Shown here one piece after another: positions 1-9,536 of a stretch of 64,000 nt of DNA. This DNA is from Bacteroidota bacterium (GTDB lineage Bacteria; Bacteroidota; Ignavibacteria; Ignavibacteriales; Melioribacteraceae): assembly GCA_023397505.1 (NCBI GenBank), contig JAEWUC010000005.1, positions 434,001 through 498,000 on the forward strand. The letters run 5' to 3'. Both the position numbers and the translations under genes were made by a program. The notes beneath the pieces were generated by a model. It was given only the letters and a program-made list of their open reading frames with translations, had not been told where the DNA came from and did no database searches. Position 1 is the first letter of the stretch; each line of letters opens with the position of its first letter.

Positions 1-2
1 AT

Positions 3-395
3 AAAGTTTTTAGACCATATACTATACGAACTGCTGATGCGAGGTCTTTAGAGACGAGCGCCCCATTGTATGTTTATTTTTTAGCATGGAAAAGTCCTGT
101 TGATAATGCATCGAAAGGTTCTTTTCATGGTTTGGACATTTCTCTGGCATTCAATACTGTTGACCTGAGACCTGATTGGACGGGAAATTCGGAAGAAGCT
201 TGGAAATTATCCGACAAAATGAGCTCCGCGTGGATAAACTTTATAAAAACAGGTAATCCAAACGTAGCAGGTGTACTGCCAAAGTGGGAAACATATTCTG
301 CCGAAAACGGCGCTACAATGTTATTTGATAATGAATGTAGAATTATAAATAACCACGACAGAGACTTGATGAATTTCATAGTACCTTTGAATTAG
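3..395 (+). CDS. Carboxylesterase type B, C-terminal fragment (cut by window start)
   Basis: The frame is open from the first bases, so the gene begins upstream; only about 130 C-terminal residues are visible. The segment SFHGLDISLAFN matches the catalytic-His region of type B carboxylesterases (an xHGxD segment), and the following SxxWINFIKTGNPN stretch is the usual C-terminal part of that family, where the residues after TGNPN lead into the last strand. These are alpha/beta-hydrolases that cleave carboxylic esters, often exported. The nucleophile Ser and the acidic residue lie outside the window. An internal TTG at 66 could be mistaken for a start, but the upstream translation continues without a stop. 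Confidence 0.8.
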   Translation, partial: KVFRPYTIRTADARSLETSAPLYVYFLAWKSPVDNASKGSFHGLDISLAFNTVDLRPDWTGNSEEAWKLSDKMSSAWINFIKTGNPNVAGVLPKWETYSAENGATMLFDNECRIINNHDRDLMNFIVPLN

Positions 396-505
396 TCGTT
401 AGAGCCATTAATAAATTTTTTTAATGACTACAGATAGATTTTTATATTCTAAGCAAAGTATATAAGACAGAGATAGTCAAGAAATACTATTTAGGTATAA
501 GTTGA

Positions 506-955
506 ATGAAAGTAATATCTATAAGGAAGAATCCTGAATATAAAGATGATGCAATAAAATATTTTAAGAGCAAATGGCAAAGTGTATTGCCGGTAATATA
601 TGAAGATTGTATAAGTCATAGCATAGGTTCTATAAATCCGTTGCCGCAATGGTACTTATTGGAAAAAGAAAACGAAATAATTGGATGCGCAGGACTTATA
701 ACTAATGATTTTATCAGCCGGATGGATTTGTACCCATGGATCTGTGCTTTACATATTGAAGAAAACCACAGAGGTAATAATTATGGCTCATTGTTAATTG
801 AGAAAGCAAAGATAGATTCTAAAGAAGCTGGATTTAAATATTTATATTTATGTACCGACCATCTTGGGTATTACGAAAAATATGGATTCGTATATGTTGG
901 ACAAGGTTATCATCCGTGGGGTGAGGAATCGAGAATTTATGAATGTAAACTATGA
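506..955 (+). CDS. GNAT family N-acetyltransferase
   Basis: 149 residues with a GNAT (Gcn5-related) core: LHIEENHRGNNYGSLLIE is the acetyl-CoA pyrophosphate-binding motif A (R/Q-x-x-G-x-G/A, here RGNNYG), followed by an AGFKYLYLCTD strand and a YYEKYGF segment, the classical beta5/alpha4 elements. GNAT enzymes move an acetyl group from acetyl-CoA to an amine; the substrate cannot be read from sequence. The gene stands alone, about 110 bp after the esterase fragment, and its Shine-Dalgarno sequence is weak. Confidence 0.85.
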   Translation: MKVISIRKNPEYKDDAIKYFKSKWQSVLPVIYEDCISHSIGSINPLPQWYLLEKENEIIGCAGLITNDFISRMDLYPWICALHIEENHRGNNYGSLLIEKAKIDSKEAGFKYLYLCTDHLGYYEKYGFVYVGQGYHPWGEESRIYECKL

Positions 956-1123
956 TATGTGGGATCATTCTATTGGGAAATTTGAAAAACAGAACATAAC
1001 ATATGGTATCACAAATAAGGGTCTCACTAGTATTAGTAAAATATTAGCCCGCTTCATTTTTTATATAATAGGAAATTTTAAATAACCTTTACTTTCAATA
1101 CCAAAGAACTTAAAGAAAATTTG

Positions 1124-1501
1124 ATGAACAGTACAAACCAACATGATGAACGTATCGCCAAAATAACTTTTGCTTCAGTCTATCCCATGTATGTAGCGAA
1201 AGTTGAGAAGAAAGGTAGAACAAAAGAAGAATTGCACCAAGTTATTGAGTGGCTTACCGGTTTCACAAAAAAGAATCTGCAAGACCTTATTGAAAAAAAT
1301 GCAACTTTTGAAACCTTTTTTCAGAAAGCAAAATTAAACCCAAACGCACACCTAATCACCGGTGTAATCTGCGGTTACCGTGTAGAAGAAATCGATAATC
1401 TTTTGACGCAAAAAATTAGGTATTTGGATAAGTTGGTTGATGAGCTAGCAAAAGGTCGCAAAATGGAGAAGATTTTGCGGAGTAATAAAAGTGTTGAATA
1501 G
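1124..1501 (+). CDS. DUF2200 family protein
   Basis: A 125-residue cytoplasmic protein matching the DUF2200 pattern: an N-terminal RIAKITFASVYPMYVAKVEK segment, then an EELHQVIEWLTGF helix and a YRVEEIDNLLTQKIRYLDK C-terminal helix. Function is unknown. A TTG codon at 1121 also precedes the frame, but the ATG at 1124 is the better start, with an A/G-rich AAAGAAAA stretch upstream. The gene is between the GNAT gene and the GH2 gene with no clear operon link. Confidence 0.75.
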   Translation: MNSTNQHDERIAKITFASVYPMYVAKVEKKGRTKEELHQVIEWLTGFTKKNLQDLIEKNATFETFFQKAKLNPNAHLITGVICGYRVEEIDNLLTQKIRYLDKLVDELAKGRKMEKILRSNKSVE

Positions 1502-1548
1502 CTTTTAGTTATTTGCAATAAACAAATAAGAATCGTTACAGTAAAAGA

Positions 1549-4338
1549 ATGAAAAATATCTATTTAGTTTTGTTGTTAACGATTTTAACATTCGGGACAA
1601 ATTTTGCTCAAGATCGGGAGTACATTAATTTATCCGGACAATGGCAGTTTGAACTTGATACCGCTAATATTGGAATAGAAAAAAACTGGCATTCGTTCAA
1701 TCTGAATGATTCAATCATTCTCCCCGGTACAACAGATTTAAGTCGCAAAGGTTTTTTAAACCGGGATACAACCACTCTACATCTGAATCGTGTTTACAAA
1801 TACGAAGGCGCAGCATGGTACAGAAAAAAAGTTTTCATTCCACAAGAACTTGATGGCAAACGAATAATTTTACATCTCGAACGCACAAAACAATCAATAG
1901 TTTGGATTGACACAGCGTTTGTGGGTAAATCAATTTTACTGCAGTCCCCGCAGGAATTCGACATCACTGATTTTACAACTCCCGGTGAACATTTTATTAC
2001 AATTAGAATAGACAACAGTTTAAAACTCACTCCCTACGGCAATGTTCACATTTATTCAGACGATACACAGACAAATTGGAACGGCATAATCGGCGAAATA
2101 TTTCTCGAAGCATCGGATAAAACATTCATCTCTAATCTGCAGGTTTATCCCGATATTGGGAAAAAATCATTTGATGCTATAATTGAAATCGAGAATAAAG
2201 CCGGCATTGAAAATTTTAGAGTCAATCTTTTTGTCGAGCGGACTTTGAACGGCTCAATAAAATTGCTCGATACAAAAACGTATGATGTAAAATATGAGCC
2301 GTCGATCAAATTAAACTACATGCTCGGGGACGAATGTTTTTTATGGGACGATTACGAACAGCCTATTTATAAACTAACCGCGGTAATTACCGGTGATAAT
2401 TTCAAGGATGGAGTGGCTGTAAATTTCAGCATGAGGAAATTTTCCATCGCAGACACTCAATTCGAAATAAACGGACGTAAAACTTTTCTTCGCGGCAAAC
2501 ACGATGCATGCGTTTTCCCGTTAACAGGTCACCCGCCGATGGATTTAGAAGGATGGATAAAAACTTTTAAGATCGCAAAATCTTACGGAATAAATCATTA
2601 TCGTTTTCATTCTTATTGTCCGCCCAAAGCCGCTTTCGACGCAGCGGATAAAGTGGGAATATTTCTACAGGCGGAGCTTCCTTTTTGGGGCGGTCTCGAA
2701 TCAGATTCGGTTGCAAACATGTTAAATGCCGAGGGCAAAGCAATGTTGAGAGCATATGCAAATCACCCTTCATTTGTAATGTTTGGGCATGGAAATGAAA
2801 TTTGGAACGGTCATGATTTGGTTGAAAAAAATATTATCTCGCTAAAAGAATACGACAACCGCCCTCTTTACACTATGGGTTCAAATAATAATATCGGTTA
2901 CGTTGCGCCGCGTGAATGTTCGGATTTTTTTGTTGCTGCTAGAACTCCATTTGCGCACGACACAACACTCACTCATTTAAGATTAACACACGCTTTTGCC
3001 GATTCCCGCGACGGCGGGATTTTGAACACACAAACCCCATCAACCGAAATAAACTTTTCTTATCCCGTATCGCAAATAAACATTCCAATTGTAAGCCACG
3101 AAATTGGGCAGTATCAAATTTATCCCGACTACAATGAAATAGAAAAATACACAGGAGTATTGCGCGCGTGGAATTTGGAAGTTTTCCGGCACAGGTTAAA
3201 ACAAAAAGGCATGCTTGATCAGACTAGTGATTTTCAAATGGCAACGGGCGCTTGGGCGGCATTATGTTACAAAGCTGAAATGGAAGCCGCTATTAGAACA
3301 AAAGGTCTCGCCGGTTTTCAATTGCTCGACCTTCAGGATTTTCCCGGGCAGGGCACCGCGCTTGTTGGAATATTGAACGCTTTCATGGAAAGTAAAAATG
3401 TTGTTGCCCGCGAAGACTGGCTGAGTTCGTGCAATGATGTTGTTTTGCTGTTAGAATTTCCAAAGTATTGCTGGACAAACAATGAAACTTTCCACGGAAA
3501 AGTAAAGGCGGCGAATTATTTAAATAATATTTTACGACAGGATTTAATTTGGCAAATCACAAACAGTAACGGTAAAGTTATTAGCCAAGGAGCTTTTGCA
3601 AATTCGGGAATTAAAAACGGAGATATAACTGAGCTTGGCAGAATAGTTTTTCCACTCACTAATTTTAATGAAGCAGAGAAAATCACAATAAAAATTTTTA
3701 CAGCTGGTAATAAATATTTCAATTCCTACCCTATTTGGATTTATCCCGAACAAGAAATCCAGTTGAAGATAAACGATATAATTATAGCCGAAGAATTGAA
3801 CGCTGAAATTTTATCCCGTTTAAAAGCAGGCAAAAAAATATTGCTTTTCCCAACAAAGAAATTAAGTGAACAAAATAGTTTTGCCGGGCACTTTCCGCCG
3901 GAGTTTTGGAATTATGGTATGTTCAAAGGAATTAGCGAATGGGCGAAAAAACCTGTATCGCCCGGAACGCTTGGCATTTTAACGAATCCTTCTCACCCGA
4001 TATTTAAAAATTTCCCGACGGATTTTCACACAAACTGGCAATGGTTTTCAATAATAAAAGCAAGCCGATCATTAATTCTAGATCCAACCCCTCAGGATTA
4101 TAAACCTATTGTACAGATTGTCGATAATCTCGAGAGGAATCACAAACTCGGAATTATTTTTGAGTTCAAATACGGTACAGGTAAATTGCTGATTTGCACT
4201 TCGCCATTAAACAAATTAGAAACACCCGAAGCGAAACAACTTTACCAATCAATATTACATTATATGGATAGTAATGATTTCAATCCGGCGTACGAAATTG
4301 AGGAAAAATTATTATCAGATTTGTTCGACTCAAAATAG
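1549..4338 (+). CDS. Secreted glycoside hydrolase family 2 protein
   Basis: 929 residues with a Sec signal peptide (about 1-20, ending FGTNFA|Q). A jelly-roll sugar-binding domain follows (about 25-190), then an immunoglobulin-like domain (about 190-300) and a TIM barrel starting near KTFLRGKHDA. In clan GH-A terms N416-E417 (FGHGNEIWNG) is the acid/base and E518 (IVSHEIGQ) the likely nucleophile. GH2 enzymes remove terminal beta-linked galactose, mannose, glucuronate or glucosamine; the exact substrate is not evident. The C-terminal about 250 residues look like extra beta-rich domains. With the GH43 gene downstream it suggests use of plant-type hemicellulose side chains outside the cytoplasm. 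Confidence 0.85.
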   Translation: MKNIYLVLLLTILTFGTNFAQDREYINLSGQWQFELDTANIGIEKNWHSFNLNDSIILPGTTDLSRKGFLNRDTTTLHLNRVYKYEGAAWYRKKVFIPQELDGKRIILHLERTKQSIVWIDTAFVGKSILLQSPQEFDITDFTTPGEHFITIRIDNSLKLTPYGNVHIYSDDTQTNWNGIIGEIFLEASDKTFISNLQVYPDIGKKSFDAIIEIENKAGIENFRVNLFVERTLNGSIKLLDTKTYDVKYEPSIKLNYMLGDECFLWDDYEQPIYKLTAVITGDNFKDGVAVNFSMRKFSIADTQFEINGRKTFLRGKHDACVFPLTGHPPMDLEGWIKTFKIAKSYGINHYRFHSYCPPKAAFDAADKVGIFLQAELPFWGGLESDSVANMLNAEGKAMLRAYANHPSFVMFGHGNEIWNGHDLVEKNIISLKEYDNRPLYTMGSNNNIGYVAPRECSDFFVAARTPFAHDTTLTHLRLTHAFADSRDGGILNTQTPSTEINFSYPVSQINIPIVSHEIGQYQIYPDYNEIEKYTGVLRAWNLEVFRHRLKQKGMLDQTSDFQMATGAWAALCYKAEMEAAIRTKGLAGFQLLDLQDFPGQGTALVGILNAFMESKNVVAREDWLSSCNDVVLLLEFPKYCWTNNETFHGKVKAANYLNNILRQDLIWQITNSNGKVISQGAFANSGIKNGDITELGRIVFPLTNFNEAEKITIKIFTAGNKYFNSYPIWIYPEQEIQLKINDIIIAEELNAEILSRLKAGKKILLFPTKKLSEQNSFAGHFPPEFWNYGMFKGISEWAKKPVSPGTLGILTNPSHPIFKNFPTDFHTNWQWFSIIKASRSLILDPTPQDYKPIVQIVDNLERNHKLGIIFEFKYGTGKLLICTSPLNKLETPEAKQLYQSILHYMDSNDFNPAYEIEEKLLSDLFDSK

Positions 4339-4436
4339 ATTAGAATTTATCTTATTAATTCGTTGCAAGTATGTGCTTTTATCTTGTAAGATGATAAAAT
4401 TGATTTAGTATAATAATTTTTATAGAGTCATTTATT

Positions 4437-4895
4437 ATGGTAGTAGGATTTATTCTTATCATTATTTCATTATCCGGATTTATAGTTTGGCTTGTAGGAA
4501 TGAAAAAACTATTTGCCGATAAAAAACCAAAAATAAAAAAAGAAATAATTGACGAATTTTATACGGAATCTTATTCCGATATGACAAGTTTTTCGAAAAG
4601 TTATACACGCAATAAAGGTGTTGGTTATTCTGTTGTGCATAAAGAAGGCATGACATACACCGAAATTGAAAACGGTATTAAAAAGCGGGACCCCGGCACA
4701 ATTACCTTTTTACAAATATTCATCGGCTTTTATTTTTTCATTATTGGACTAATATCATCCATCGGTAGTTTTGTCGTTGCATCCGGAAATAGCGACGGCT
4801 GGTATATGATTGGCTTTTGTATTTTTTTCACGTCGATATTTTTATATATAATAATATCTCAAAAATTTAATGCAAATAAGAAGAAGGTTGATTAA
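4437..4895 (+). CDS. Hypothetical membrane protein
   Basis: 152 residues, not recognised. An N-terminal transmembrane helix (about 2-22) is followed by a lysine-rich soluble stretch of about 70 residues and two further helices (about 95-120 and 125-147), ending in a basic tail. It is located between the two glycosidase genes but there is no sequence reason to tie it to sugar use. Codon use and a clear ATG support a real gene. Confidence 0.6.
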   Translation: MVVGFILIIISLSGFIVWLVGMKKLFADKKPKIKKEIIDEFYTESYSDMTSFSKSYTRNKGVGYSVVHKEGMTYTEIENGIKKRDPGTITFLQIFIGFYFFIIGLISSIGSFVVASGNSDGWYMIGFCIFFTSIFLYIIISQKFNANKKKVD

Positions 4896-4959
4896 TGAAT
4901 AGATACTGTTTTTATCCTAACATACAATAGAATTATAACTAACAAAACAAAGGCCAGTT

Positions 4960-6543
4960 ATGAAAATTACAAATCCAATTTTACCGGGCTTCAACCCAGA
5001 CCCGTCAATACTCAGAGTTAATGATGATTATTATATTGCAACATCTACATTCGAGTGGTTCCCCGGAGTTCAAATTCATCATTCTAAAGATTTAATTCAC
5101 TGGAAATTGATTACTCGTCCATTAAACAGAACTTCCCAATTAAACATGACAGGGAACCCAAATTCTTGTGGTATTTGGGCCCCTTGTTTAAGTTATGATA
5201 ACGGCACTTTTTATTTAATCTACACAGATGTAAAGACCTTCCGTGGAGAATTTAAGGATGCCCACAATTACCTTGTAACGGCCAACGATATTATGGGAGA
5301 ATGGTCAGATCCAATTTATCTTAACAGCTCAGGTTTTGATCCATCTTTATTTCACGATACAGACGGCAGAAAGTGGTTCGTAAATATGATTTGGGATCAT
5401 CGAAAAGGAATCCATCCTTTTGGCGGTATTTTGTTACAAGAATATTCGGAGAAAGAGAAAAAATTAGTTGGACCGATTACAAATATTTTTAAGGGAACCG
5501 AAATCGGTATGGTTGAAGGCCCTCATATATACAAAAGAAGCGGCTACTATTATTTAATGACTGCAGAAGGCGGAACAGTTTTAAGACATGCTGTTACTAT
5601 GGCTCGTTCAAAAAGTATTAATGGTCCTTACGAAGCTGACCCGCAAAATCCGGTTCTAACTTCTTATTATAATCCAGAATTAAAACTTCAGAGAGCAGGT
5701 CATGCTTCTTTAGTTGAAACACAAAACGGTGAATGGTATTTGACACATCTTTGCGGAAGACATATTCCATCAAGAGGCAGATGTACAATGGGAAGAGAAA
5801 CAGCAATTCAAAAAATGAAATGGACGGACGACGGCTGGTTGAGATTGGAATGCGGCGGTAACGAACCACAAGTAGAAGTACCTGCACCAAATCTTCCAAT
5901 TCATAAATGGGAACCGGAACCGGTACGCGATCACTTTGATAAAGAAACACTTAACATACATTTTCAAACCCTGCGTGTTAAATTAGATGAAGACACAATT
6001 TCTCTAAAAGAAAGACCGGGATTTCTTAGAATAAAAGGAAGAGAATCATTAAACTCGCATCATACTCAAGCGTTGGCTGTAAGAAGGCAACAGTCATTCT
6101 TTTACACGGCAGAAACATGTGTAGATTTTAAACCGGATACATTTCAACAAATGGCCGGGTTAATTTGTATGTATGATAACCGGAATTTCTACTACCTTTA
6201 TATTACATGGGAAGACGATAAAGGAAGATGCATCGATATTATTTCAAGTAAGGATGGTGTTACGGAATTTCTTTCAGATAAAAAATTAAGTATCCCAAAA
6301 GAAGGATTGTATTACTTTAAAGCAAAAGTGCATTACGATAAGCTTACATTTTATCATTCGGCAGATGGAAAAGACTGGAAACAGATTGGACCAGTATATG
6401 ATTATAGTACGCTTTCAGATGAATTTGAAGAAGGCGGCGGAGATGCACATTTTACAGGTTCATTTGTAGGACTTTGCTGCCAGGATTTGTCAGGCAGAAG
6501 AAAGCCTGCAGACTTTGATTATTTTGAATACCGCGAAGAATAA
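4960..6543 (+). CDS. xynB: Glycoside hydrolase family 43 (beta-xylosidase-like)
   Basis: 527 residues without a signal peptide, so probably cytoplasmic. It starts with the NPILPGFNPDPSI block of GH43 beta-xylosidases. The three carboxylates of the five-bladed propeller can be placed: D14 (NPDPS, general base), D127 (SGFDPSLFHD, pKa modulator) and E186 (MVEGPHIY, general acid). A C-terminal beta-sandwich (about 330-525), usual in the xylosidase subfamilies, closes the active site. It would release xylose or arabinose from short oligosaccharides taken up by the cell. Symbol is by family resemblance. Confidence 0.85.
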   Translation: MKITNPILPGFNPDPSILRVNDDYYIATSTFEWFPGVQIHHSKDLIHWKLITRPLNRTSQLNMTGNPNSCGIWAPCLSYDNGTFYLIYTDVKTFRGEFKDAHNYLVTANDIMGEWSDPIYLNSSGFDPSLFHDTDGRKWFVNMIWDHRKGIHPFGGILLQEYSEKEKKLVGPITNIFKGTEIGMVEGPHIYKRSGYYYLMTAEGGTVLRHAVTMARSKSINGPYEADPQNPVLTSYYNPELKLQRAGHASLVETQNGEWYLTHLCGRHIPSRGRCTMGRETAIQKMKWTDDGWLRLECGGNEPQVEVPAPNLPIHKWEPEPVRDHFDKETLNIHFQTLRVKLDEDTISLKERPGFLRIKGRESLNSHHTQALAVRRQQSFFYTAETCVDFKPDTFQQMAGLICMYDNRNFYYLYITWEDDKGRCIDIISSKDGVTEFLSDKKLSIPKEGLYYFKAKVHYDKLTFYHSADGKDWKQIGPVYDYSTLSDEFEEGGGDAHFTGSFVGLCCQDLSGRRKPADFDYFEYREE

Positions 6544-6581
6544 AAATAATATTTAAGTACCCTCTCCATCCTAAGGAATTG

Positions 6582-6615
6582 AAACGGCGGATAATAAAAA
6601 GTTCGCCGTTTTTAA
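6582..6615 (+). terminator. Rho-independent terminator after GH43
   Basis: AACGGCG and CGCCGTT arms separated by a 14-nt loop, followed by a T-rich run. It lies 40 bp after the GH43 stop. Confidence 0.7.
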
Positions 6616-6885
6616 TTTAACCGCTGTTTATATAACTACACTTCAAAAATATAATACTATGGGGCACAACATGTCTGAGCAATGATATGTTTACGAAGTA
6701 CTATTCTGCAATCCATTTCCTTCTGAAGCAATGCACTAATAAATAAACGGTCAACTTGATTAAATAGAACTTTAGGTATCGATTATTAGTTTTAGTAAAA
6801 AAGGTACGAGTTTACTCTTATTATATAATTGAACTCTTTTACAAACATTTGAAGTAGTTATTATTTTTCTTAAAATGATTACGAA
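6616..6885. other. Intergenic region before the photolyase gene
   Basis: Together with the terminator this is a 342-bp gap. It is AT-rich; I see no small gene, repeat or RNA structure in it. It must hold the photolyase promoter, but no clear -35/-10 pair stands out. Confidence 0.4.
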
Positions 6886-8241
6886 ATGATAAACCATAAA
6901 AGAATAAATATTCTTTCTAATTTTCCGAAGAAACCCGGTCCCGTTGTTTATTGGATGCAGCGCGATCAAAGAGCCCACGACAATTGGGCGCTTCTTTATT
7001 CTCAGCATATTGCTATAGAAAACAACGAGCAACTAATTGTAATTTTTAATTTAGTGCCGGATTTTCTTAAAGCAACAATACGCCAGTACGGATTTATGAT
7101 CAAAGGTTTACAGCAAGTTGAAAGAGAATTACGAAAACATAACATTCTGTTTGAGTTAACTTTCGGCAATCCCGGGGATGAAATTCCAAAATATTTAAAA
7201 CGAATAAATGCATCATTACTTGTAACGGATTTTAACCCGTTGAAAATTATTAAAGAGTGGAAAGATTCTGTGGCAGTAAAAATTGGGATCCCTTTTCACG
7301 AAGTCGACGCTCACAATATAGTTCCCTGCCGTGTCGCTTCCGATAAACAAGAATTTGCAGCTTATACTTTCCGCCCGAAGGTAAACAAACTCCTTCCCGA
7401 ATTCTTAGACGAATTCTCTTCCCTCAAAAAAATGGGAAACAAAATTTCTTCCGAGAATATTGATTGGAATAAAGTTTACAAAAAAATAAATGTAGATTAT
7501 GATGTTAAAGAAATCGACTGGCTAATACCCGGTGAGGACGCTGCGCATAAAGTTTTACAAAATTTTATTGATAAAAAATTCATTCATTATAATGTAGAAA
7601 GAAACGATCCGACTTTAAATGCCCACTCGAACTTATCACCTTATTTTCATTTCGGCCATATCGCGCCCCAGCGAGTTGCGTTAACCGTTCAACATTTAAA
7701 CGGCAATCCGGAATCTCAAAAAGCATTTCTCGAGGAAATGATTATACGCCGCGAGCTCGCCGACAATTTTTGTTTTTATAATGAAAATTATGATTCATTC
7801 GATGGATTTCATAATTGGGCAAAAGAATCATTAAACCAGCACAGAAAAGACAAGCGCGAACGCATTTTTAATACGGTCGATTTTGAGAATGCACAAACAC
7901 ATGATAAATTATGGAACGCGGCACAATTGGAAATAATTTATAAAGGCAAAATGCACGGCTATATGCGAATGTACTGGGCGAAGAAAATTTTAGAATGGAG
8001 TAAATCCCCAGAAGACGCAATGAAGATTGCAATTTTCTTAAATGATAAATATTCTATTGATGGACGAGATCCCAACGGGTACACCGGAATTGCCTGGTCT
8101 ATCGGCGGAGTGCATGACCGCCCGTGGTTTGATAGAAATGTTTACGGTAAAATTAGATACATGAATTACAACGGCTGTGCAAAAAAGTTTGACGTTAGTA
8201 ACTATGTTACCAAATATTTACGCCGCGAATTGCACGAATAA
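6886..8241 (+). CDS. phr: Class II deoxyribodipyrimidine photolyase
   Basis: 451 residues, the normal length for class II CPD photolyases. The N-terminal VYWMQRDQRAHDNWAL block is the class II signature, and the C-terminal FAD domain holds DPNGYTGIAWSIGGVHDRPW and YMNYNGCAKKF, also class II specific. The enzyme reverses UV-induced cyclobutane pyrimidine dimers using reduced FAD and light. It is a single gene, followed by a convergent redoxin pair. The presence of a light-dependent repair enzyme suggests exposure to sunlight at least part of the time. Confidence 0.93.
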   Translation: MINHKRINILSNFPKKPGPVVYWMQRDQRAHDNWALLYSQHIAIENNEQLIVIFNLVPDFLKATIRQYGFMIKGLQQVERELRKHNILFELTFGNPGDEIPKYLKRINASLLVTDFNPLKIIKEWKDSVAVKIGIPFHEVDAHNIVPCRVASDKQEFAAYTFRPKVNKLLPEFLDEFSSLKKMGNKISSENIDWNKVYKKINVDYDVKEIDWLIPGEDAAHKVLQNFIDKKFIHYNVERNDPTLNAHSNLSPYFHFGHIAPQRVALTVQHLNGNPESQKAFLEEMIIRRELADNFCFYNENYDSFDGFHNWAKESLNQHRKDKRERIFNTVDFENAQTHDKLWNAAQLEIIYKGKMHGYMRMYWAKKILEWSKSPEDAMKIAIFLNDKYSIDGRDPNGYTGIAWSIGGVHDRPWFDRNVYGKIRYMNYNGCAKKFDVSNYVTKYLRRELHE

Positions 8242-8268
8242 TATCGTGCAATTCACAAGCTTATAGAA

Positions 8269-8763
8269 TTACTTTTTTGCTTTCGCAATTTCTTTTTTAA
8301 ACTCGTCGTAGGATTTTTTGCCTTCGAGAAAAGATATTTTCTTTCCGGTTTTATCAAAAATAAATGTGGCCGGTAAAGCACCGTTCCAATTTTTATCAAG
8401 CGCGTTAATTAATTCTTCATCGCCTTCAAATGCATTAACGTATGAAACAAAATTCATTTTGTTGGATTTTAGAAAAGGGATTATTTTCGATTCCACTTCT
8501 TCGGGAAAATCAACGCTGATGCCGATGAATTCAACATCTTTGTTCTCATCAGCAAGTTTGTTTATTGCCGGTATTTCCTCACGGCACGGCGCACACCACG
8601 TGGCCCAAAGATTTAAGAACAGTACTTTCCCTTTCCGCTCTTTTATAATTTTTTGAAGTTTTGTTTTATCTATCGCTTCAACTTCAATGTTATTTGATTT
8701 TTGATATGTGAATCCAACTGAAACCAGTACGACGAATAAAAAGAAAAATGATTTACGCTGCAT
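8269..8763 (-). CDS. TlpA-like thiol-disulfide oxidoreductase
   Basis: 164 residues with an uncleaved or cleaved N-terminal hydrophobic segment (about 4-19) that sends the thioredoxin fold to the periplasmic side. The redox motif is WCAPC (C57, C60) in NLWATWCAPCREE, and the cis-Pro region is ALPATFIFDKTG. TlpA/ResA-type proteins reduce disulfides in exported proteins, for example in cytochrome c maturation. Its ATG overlaps the stop of the upstream redoxin gene by one base (TAATG), so the two are translationally coupled. Confidence 0.85.
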   Translation of the reverse strand: MQRKSFFFLFVVLVSVGFTYQKSNNIEVEAIDKTKLQKIIKERKGKVLFLNLWATWCAPCREEIPAINKLADENKDVEFIGISVDFPEEVESKIIPFLKSNKMNFVSYVNAFEGDEELINALDKNWNGALPATFIFDKTGKKISFLEGKKSYDEFKKEIAKAKK

Positions 8764-9326
8764 TATCCAACCCTTTTAATTGTGCATCCGAAAGCTTTTG
8801 TTTTTGTTGTTTCAGCTTTTTTACCTGAAAGAATTTCATCGAGAGCTTTTCTAAGATCCTTCGTTTTCACTTCTTCCTCTTTTCTCGAATCGTCAATTCT
8901 GCCATGGTATAAAATTTCAAAATCCTTATTCAAAACATAAACTTCGGGAGTGACAGATGCTTGAAATTTATCGGCAATTATATTGTTGTGGTCTTTAAGA
9001 ATAAGAAAATCCAGCTTATTTTCGGCGGCGTGGGTTTTCATTTCCTCAACACTTTCCTGCTTATTGGAATTAATACCTATTAAAGTAATTCCTTTGTCTT
9101 TATATTCTTTGTGGAGCGCGGCCATCCTTTCATTATAAGCATTTGAAACCGGGCATTGTGTTGCAACAAAAATAATTACTATTGCCTTTGCATCTTTGAA
9201 GTCGCTTAGTTTATGTTCCTTACCGTAGCAATCTTTCAAAGTAAAATTTTCAACTTTGGTAGGGTTTGCAAAAACATATGTTAATGCTACTAAAAAAAAT
9301 ACAACAAATTTATTTATATGCTTCAT
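8763..9326 (-). CDS. Exported AhpC/TSA-type redoxin
   Basis: About 187 residues with a Sec signal peptide (LVALTYVFANP region) and a peroxiredoxin-like thioredoxin fold: FTLKDCYGKEHKLSDFK, then the active-site CPVSNAYNERM, with a second Cys near the C-terminus (AFGCTIKR). The open frame reaches an ATG at 9341, but the ATG at 9326 has AAAGGGA at the right spacing and gives a cleaner signal peptide, so I take 9326. First gene of a two-gene operon with the TlpA-like protein; together they look like a periplasmic thiol redox pair. Confidence 0.8.
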   Translation of the reverse strand: MKHINKFVVFFLVALTYVFANPTKVENFTLKDCYGKEHKLSDFKDAKAIVIIFVATQCPVSNAYNERMAALHKEYKDKGITLIGINSNKQESVEEMKTHAAENKLDFLILKDHNNIIADKFQASVTPEVYVLNKDFEILYHGRIDDSRKEEEVKTKDLRKALDEILSGKKAETTKTKAFGCTIKRVG

Positions 9327-9536
9327 TTGTATCCCTTTCATGGATTTGTATAAATCTGTCGCAAAGATATTGATGAAGTTTTTTATTTGCCAACAAATCT
9401 TAATTAAAATATCTTTTGCATAAAATTTTACCCTATTCTCATTTCACTAAAAGTTGCTGAACCTTTTTCATTAAAAATTGTTTTTTAAATAATTACCCAA
9501 TTGCCGTCATTTATCTGAAAAAAGAAAGAGAGTAAA